A stretch of 64,000 bases of DNA from Anaerolineae bacterium (GTDB lineage: Bacteria; Chloroflexota; Anaerolineae; 4572-78; J111), in the NCBI GenBank assembly GCA_023382535.1, contig JAHDWA010000049.1, forward strand, positions 1 through 64,000. Direction: 5' to 3'. Of the stretch, positions 59,392-64,000 are shown piece after piece. Both the position numbers and the translations under genes were made by a program. A model generated the notes under the pieces. It worked only from the letters and a program-made list of their open reading frames with translations. It was not told the DNA's origin and did no database searches. Each line of letters begins with the position of its first letter. The first letter of the stretch is position 1.

Positions 59392-62300
59392 CTACCTACC
59401 AATGCTTAATAGTCTGCCGTCACTCCTCCCGAAGACCTCCGGGAAGTAGAACTCAGTGGCGACGGTCGGAATAACATGGTAATCGCCGGGAAGCGTGGCC
59501 CGCATGGTGTAGCTGTACTCGTAGGTGCCTTTGGGCAGAGTGTCGGCGAAGAGAACGACCTTGTCGTCGCGCAGCTCGCTGCGAGAGTACCAACGCCACC
59601 ACCAGAAATAGGGAGTAGGGAGTAGGGAGTAGGAAGTATCTTCACCATAAAAGGCCCGGCTGGTGCGGCTTAGGGTCGGGTCCATGGCCAGCAAGCTGGT
59701 GGTGGCTAGGCCGGTATCAATGGCCTCGGCCCCGGCCGGCAGCGGATCTTCGACCACGACGTAGTAGAGGTCATTGGGGGCGATGATGGTCAGGTCCACC
59801 CGGATTACGTCGCCCAGCCTGGCCTCGCGCACTTCTGGGCAGACTTTGTTTTGATCGGCGGCCTGCTCCTCCAAGCAGGACTCCAGCGTATAACGACGAG
59901 AAACGATGACGCCGCGTTCCGCCGGCTCGATCTCTTCGACCGGCAGGTACACCTTCAGGTGGGCGCTGTAATATAGGCGGCCGTTGCCGTCGGTGCGGGC
60001 AATGGTCAGGCGGTTGCCGGCATCGGCCAGCAGGTCGGCGATAGGTACAGTTAGCTTGACGCTCTCCTGTACGTTCTCTTTGGTCGCCGCACCCTCAACT
60101 TTGTCGGCCTCGTTGAGGTAGACCGAGTACTCGTAGCTGGCCTCCAGCTCGCCCGTTTCCACCATCCAATCGGTCAGGGCGATGAGCGCCCAAGCGGTCT
60201 CCTGCGTGGTTTCCCAGATACCGTCTTTGCGGGCAATCATCAGCCAGCGGACTACGTTGGGGATAAGGGCGTTGTCAGGATCAAGCCGGGCCAGGGTGTC
60301 GAGGATGATCGCGGTCGAGCGGGTGTCGGTGTTCATGGCCCACCAGTCGTACTGGTTCTCTTCCCAATGCGCCCCGGTGGCGCTGAGAATGGCCGCGCTG
60401 TTGATGTCGGAGAGCAGGGTGTTGATGTCACCCTGGTAGCCCTGGGCGTCGCTCAGGTTGAGGGCCAGGGCCAGGTAAGCCCGGCCATAGTGCGCCAGCT
60501 TCTCGCGGGCGTCGAACAATGCCTCCAAGGCGTCGCGCGGTGCTTGCCCGCCCTCGGCCATGGCATAGAGGACAAAAGCGTGACGGTTGGCGTCGAAGGT
60601 ATTGTTCAATTGGCGCGTGGTCTGCAGGTGGTTGAGCAGGAAATTCTGCCCGTTGGCCAGCACTGTCGCCGAAACGTTCACCCCGGCCTGCTGCGCTTTG
60701 GTCAGGGCAAAGACCACGTAAGCGGTGATGTGAACGTTGCTCTCGTCGTCGGCCCACCAGCCCCAGCCGCCGTCCGGCTTCTGCTGAACGTAAAGCTTGC
60801 CCAGCCCCTGCTCGACCAATCCGGGCAGCTTGTCGGCCAGCTCTTTGTTCTCGATGCCGAGGGACTGCAGGGCGTTAAAGGTCAGCACATTGGGCAGGAA
60901 GCGGCTGACGGTTTGCTCGGTACACTCGTAGGGGTAATGCTCAAGATAGCCCAGACCGTCGCGCATGCCGGCAGCCAGGCTGGGGTCAAGCTGGACCGTC
61001 AATTCGCCCTTACGCTCGTCGAAATTGGGCGGCAGAGCGACTACCTCAGTCTGGCTGCCAGCGGCCGCCAATTGGCCCGCTGTACCGACGATATCGGGAG
61101 CGGTGTAGCGGTGGACCAGCAGGCTGCCGTCGGGGCCAGTGGTCAGGCGCGGCTTGGCCGCATCGGTGTACTGCCCGTCCGTGCTAACGGCGGCAAAAAC
61201 GACCTCGGTGGTGATGACATCCGGCACGGTCACATCCCAGGTGACTTTGGTTTCACTGCGGGCGGGGATGGTTAGGGTCTGTACCGGCGGGGTCTCCCGG
61301 CTGACCTGGAGGCCCTGCGCGGCCAGGGTGACTTCCGCGGATATGTCGGCGTCGGTATTGTTGGTCAGGTTGGCCGCCAGTTGTGCCCGGTCATCTACTA
61401 CAAAGAAGCGCGGAGCGACCGGCCGGATCAGCAGCGGTTTGGTCACAATCAATTCGCCGGTAGCTTCGCCTACCAGGGTCTCATTCGTAACGCCCACGCC
61501 GCGCATGACCCAGGTGGTCAGGTTATCAGGCAGGGTGATTTTGACCTCAGCCTGGCCGTTTTCGTCGGTCACAACCAGCGGGTTCCAGTAGGCAGTATCG
61601 CTGAACTCCTCGCGGACCTCCACCCCGGCCGGAACAGCCACATTTTGGGCCACGGCGCTGTCTGCGGCGGCCTCTTCGCGGGCCATGCCCGTTAAGGGCG
61701 GCGCGGCGGCGGGTGCGGGAACCATCGTCGCCTGTGGGGCCATAGCCTCTGCTTCGGCGGCTCCACCAGCCGCTTTCTGTTCGGCAAATTCCTGTTGATC
61801 CAGGCCCAAATCTTCGGCCAGTTCCAGCAATAGCTGGTTGACCGAAATCGCCAGGCCGCTGGCCGTGCTGATGCCCAGCCCGCGCCGGCTGTAGAACGCC
61901 TTGACCACGGCTTCCGGCTCGCGCGGCAGCAAACTGAGCACCGCTTTGTCTACCAGGTCCAGCGAAAATTCGGCCGCAGCGACCGGCTGGTTTGAGGCAT
62001 TAGTCACCTCGAGGTTGTAGTTGATCTCCTCGCCGGGCTGGGCCTGCTCCACGCTGGGGGTCAAGCTGACTTTGAGGACCTGGGCCACCGGCTTGACATC
62101 AATTGGCAGGATGCCTACTTTGTAATCGGCCAGTCGAGGCGCATCCCCCGCTTGGGGGCCTTCACGCCCCTGCATTAAGACAACCGAAACGTAGATGTTG
62201 GGAGCGTAGTTTTCGGTGATCGGCAGGCGATAGACCTGGCTGGTGCCGGTCATTTTGATAACCTCGTGCTGAATGATCCGCCCACGCTCGACGGTCACCA

Positions 62301-64000
62301 GGGCCTCATGCTCGCCGGCGAAGGGGGAGGGGATGAGGATTTCGGCGGTTTCGCCGGGGGTATATTCGGCCTTATCGCTGATAAGGGTGATCCGGTCGTT
62401 GTTCTCGCGCCGCCAGGAGATATTATCTTTGCCGGCCACCCAAACGAAGATGGAGGAGCGGATATTGGAAGATTGGAAGGTTGGAAGGTTGGATTGATCT
62501 TCATTGGGTGACTCTTCAGGGGCGGTCAAGGTGGCCGCATCCTGCGCTACGATTTGATACGAGCCGCCCTGCGGTGGGGTGAAGCGAGCCACGGCCTCGC
62601 CCTGGCTGTCGGTGGTCACGTTGAACTCCTCGACCAGTTCTTTTTTGGTCTCTGACTTCCAGTAGCCCCCACCGCCTTCAGCCACAAAGGTATTGACCCA
62701 CTCGTAGCGGATAATTTGCACGTTCAACTCTTTGTCGGGCAGGCGGTTGGCGGCCCAGTCTACTGCCACCAGATTGATGGCTGTTTCCTCCCCTGCATCG
62801 GCCACATACTCCTGTGGGCTGAGACCGATGTAGTACTCCCCTTTGTGTAAAGTGATGTTGGTTCGTCCTGAGATGAATTGGTTGTCTGGTCCGGTTGCGG
62901 TTGCTTCGATAATAATTTTTTGACTACCCGAAGATAATAAGCCGTCAAGTTCCTGGCCGTCCAGTTTGACCAGCAGTTGGCCGGAGGCGTCGGTGACACC
63001 GCTGCCGCTCAATACCGGCTGTGGGGGCGAAGGCGTGTACCACCACCAGCAGTCGTAACAGACATAGGGATCGTCGGCGTCGTCGAAGCTGTAGCTGCCC
63101 AGTTGGGCCGGGTCGAAGCGATAACTCTGGGCCAGTACATTCCAGGTGAGATCGGCTCCGGCCAGCGGGCCGCCAAAGAAGTAGGTCGTATTGATCGTCA
63201 CCTCAAGACTTTCGCCGCGCAGGGCCTCGGTTTTGCCCGGCTCGACCGTCACCTCGAATTCCGGCGGGCGGTAGGCCGCTACCTGGAAAGGCTGCTCGAA
63301 ATACTGGGTCTGGTTGTCGAAATCAATGGCGATGATATAGCTGCCCAGGGCCGCGCCCTCTTCCAGCTTGACTTCGCCGTTAAAGGTGCCGGCCGGGCTG
63401 AGGTCCACCATCTGGTCTAAAATTGTCTCGTAGTTAGGGTTGCGCACCAGCAGGTGGACCTGGCGCAGATCGGGCCGGCCAAATTTCACATCGTCCTCGG
63501 TGCGGAGGATGCCCTTGAATTGGATGGTCTGACCGGGGCGGTAGATGGGGCGGTCGGTATAGATATGGGCGTTGTAGGTCGGCAGGCCGTAGGCAACGTT
63601 GTTCAGACCAAAATCGTAAGGACTGATGCCCTGGGCCCAATTCTCGGAGACGGCCGTGAAACCCTGCCCCTGGTCATTGGGCAATACCACGGCCAAAATA
63701 GCCGAACGATTGGTACGTTTACCCAAATCCAGCCGGGCGATGCCGTCGGCGCCGGTGGTGGCGGTCCCCAGGGCATTGCGGTCGTCGTCAAAAAAGGCTA
63801 CTTCCAACCCCGCTGTCGGCAGGCCGCTGGACAAATTGGTCGCCCAGACCAGGGTATCGTACTGCCCGGCCTTGAGGGTCAGGTTGGTCTCGCTGACTAC
63901 CAGGACGTGCTCTTGTTCATAATTGTACTGGTCGGGCGGAAGCTGGGGTGAATCGGCTTCCAGGAAATACAGGCCCGGTTCAAGCGCGCCGCCGTTCTCA
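59392..64000 (-). CDS. Bacterial alpha-2-macroglobulin, 5' partial
   Basis: The reading frame runs from the stop at 59392 to the window edge (about 1536 visible codons); the N-terminus with the signal peptide lies outside. It is a bacterial alpha-2-macroglobulin: MG-type beta domains (TDRPIYRPGQTIQFKG), a bait-like region, LPDNLTTWVMRGVG, and the thioester YPYECTEQ (about 60912-60935) with the conserved CxEQ, followed by the helical thioester domain (DGGWGWWADDESNVHITAYV) and the receptor-like C-terminus. It is expected in the periplasm or on the cell surface, trapping proteases. Two low-complexity insertions interrupt the coding sequence (59611-59636 and 62465-62493) without shifting the frame. 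Confidence 0.9.
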   Translation of the reverse strand, partial: ENGGALEPGLYFLEADSPQLPPDQYNYEQEHVLVVSETNLTLKAGQYDTLVWATNLSSGLPTAGLEVAFFDDDRNALGTATTGADGIARLDLGKRTNRSAILAVVLPNDQGQGFTAVSENWAQGISPYDFGLNNVAYGLPTYNAHIYTDRPIYRPGQTIQFKGILRTEDDVKFGRPDLRQVHLLVRNPNYETILDQMVDLSPAGTFNGEVKLEEGAALGSYIIAIDFDNQTQYFEQPFQVAAYRPPEFEVTVEPGKTEALRGESLEVTINTTYFFGGPLAGADLTWNVLAQSYRFDPAQLGSYSFDDADDPYVCYDCWWWYTPSPPQPVLSGSGVTDASGQLLVKLDGQELDGLLSSGSQKIIIEATATGPDNQFISGRTNITLHKGEYYIGLSPQEYVADAGEETAINLVAVDWAANRLPDKELNVQIIRYEWVNTFVAEGGGGYWKSETKKELVEEFNVTTDSQGEAVARFTPPQGGSYQIVAQDAATLTAPEESPNEDQSNLPTFQSSNIRSSIFVWVAGKDNISWRRENNDRITLISDKAEYTPGETAEILIPSPFAGEHEALVTVERGRIIQHEVIKMTGTSQVYRLPITENYAPNIYVSVVLMQGREGPQAGDAPRLADYKVGILPIDVKPVAQVLKVSLTPSVEQAQPGEEINYNLEVTNASNQPVAAAEFSLDLVDKAVLSLLPREPEAVVKAFYSRRGLGISTASGLAISVNQLLLELAEDLGLDQQEFAEQKAAGGAAEAEAMAPQATMVPAPAAAPPLTGMAREEAAADSAVAQNVAVPAGVEVREEFSDTAYWNPLVVTDENGQAEVKITLPDNLTTWVMRGVGVTNETLVGEATGELIVTKPLLIRPVAPRFFVVDDRAQLAANLTNNTDADISAEVTLAAQGLQVSRETPPVQTLTIPARSETKVTWDVTVPDVITTEVVFAAVSTDGQYTDAAKPRLTTGPDGSLLVHRYTAPDIVGTAGQLAAAGSQTEVVALPPNFDERKGELTVQLDPSLAAGMRDGLGYLEHYPYECTEQTVSRFLPNVLTFNALQSLGIENKELADKLPGLVEQGLGKLYVQQKPDGGWGWWADDESNVHITAYVVFALTKAQQAGVNVSATVLANGQNFLLNHLQTTRQLNNTFDANRHAFVLYAMAEGGQAPRDALEALFDAREKLAHYGRAYLALALNLSDAQGYQGDINTLLSDINSAAILSATGAHWEENQYDWWAMNTDTRSTAIILDTLARLDPDNALIPNVVRWLMIARKDGIWETTQETAWALIALTDWMVETGELEASYEYSVYLNEADKVEGAATKENVQESVKLTVPIADLLADAGNRLTIARTDGNGRLYYSAHLKVYLPVEEIEPAERGVIVSRRYTLESCLEEQAADQNKVCPEVREARLGDVIRVDLTIIAPNDLYYVVVEDPLPAGAEAIDTGLATTSLLAMDPTLSRTSRAFYGEDTSYSLLPTPYFWWWRWYSRSELRDDKVVLFADTLPKGTYEYSYTMRATLPGDYHVIPTVATEFYFPEVFGRSDGRLLSIGR
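59611..59636. repeat. GGGAGTA microrepeat in macroglobulin gene
   Basis: Three tandem GGGAGTA units plus a partial fourth, in frame, adding SYSLLPTPYF on the coded strand just before a tryptophan run. Confidence 0.8.
62465..62493. repeat. TTGGAAGG microrepeat in macroglobulin gene
   Basis: Tandem variants of TTGGAAGG/TTGGAAGA, in frame, coding for a short polar insertion (NLPTFQSSNI) in a loop between two beta domains. Confidence 0.8.

Noticed and set aside
1..64000. CRISPR array
   Set aside because: The only repeated elements are isolated palindromes and microrepeats; there are no regularly spaced repeats with unique spacers and no cas genes.

Overview
The window looks like a Chloroflexota (Anaerolineae/Caldilineae-like) chromosome that carries a large siphovirus-type prophage. 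Host clues are a Flp pilin with a GQGLVEYALI core, an octahaem cytochrome, a very large alpha-2-macroglobulin, a seven-PAS hybrid kinase, high GC in most genes, and small palindromic or low-complexity inserts inside reading frames. The assignment is an inference from gene content; no rRNA or other phylogenetic marker is present.

Layout. 1-5.2 kb: phage genes. Small zinc-ribbon and DUF4326-type genes run leftward, then a rightward packaging block ends in the large terminase. 5.2-19.65 kb: non-viral genes sitting exactly where terminase and portal should be adjacent. These are an octahaem cytochrome c, a Flp pilin, a PAS hybrid histidine kinase, an MmeI-like restriction-modification enzyme, a STAS-like protein, a response regulator, two small alpha/beta-barrel-type proteins and a PAS/zinc protein. 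A diverged copy of the first 85 bases around the portal start lies at 8453-8537, 11.2 kb before the real portal. 19.7-50.3 kb: the late virion module (portal, scaffold, capsid, connectors, a glycosyltransferase-like protein, tail tube, tail chaperones, a 3564-residue tape-measure fusion, tail tip, receptor-binding proteins). Small genes on the opposite strand interrupt it. 50.3-53.5 kb: a leftward early operon (DUF932, DUF3102/ParB-like, zinc ribbons), diverging from an HTH regulator at 53.8 kb. About 54.3 kb: a truncated tRNA-Arg(UCU), a likely right boundary. 54.6-64 kb: host genes (PfkB kinase, SIS sugar isomerase, amidohydrolase, membrane zincin protease, alpha-2-macroglobulin).

Most interesting: the N-terminal half of the giant tape-measure protein carries what looks like the catalytic signature of a multisubunit-type (double-psi beta-barrel) RNA polymerase. 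D1192-x-D-x-D1196 is embedded in HP-x8-DxDxDQxxV[YH], the same spacing as in bacterial beta-prime, and a lysine-glycine motif with beta-like context lies upstream at K693. If real, this phage would inject its own polymerase as part of its tape measure. Second, a perfect palindrome (TTTCCCCAATTGGGGAAA and variants) occurs at eight places, all in the phage modules, mostly right after stop codons. It ties the separated modules to one element. No integrase, lysis or replication genes were recognised, so the left end probably lies outside the window.
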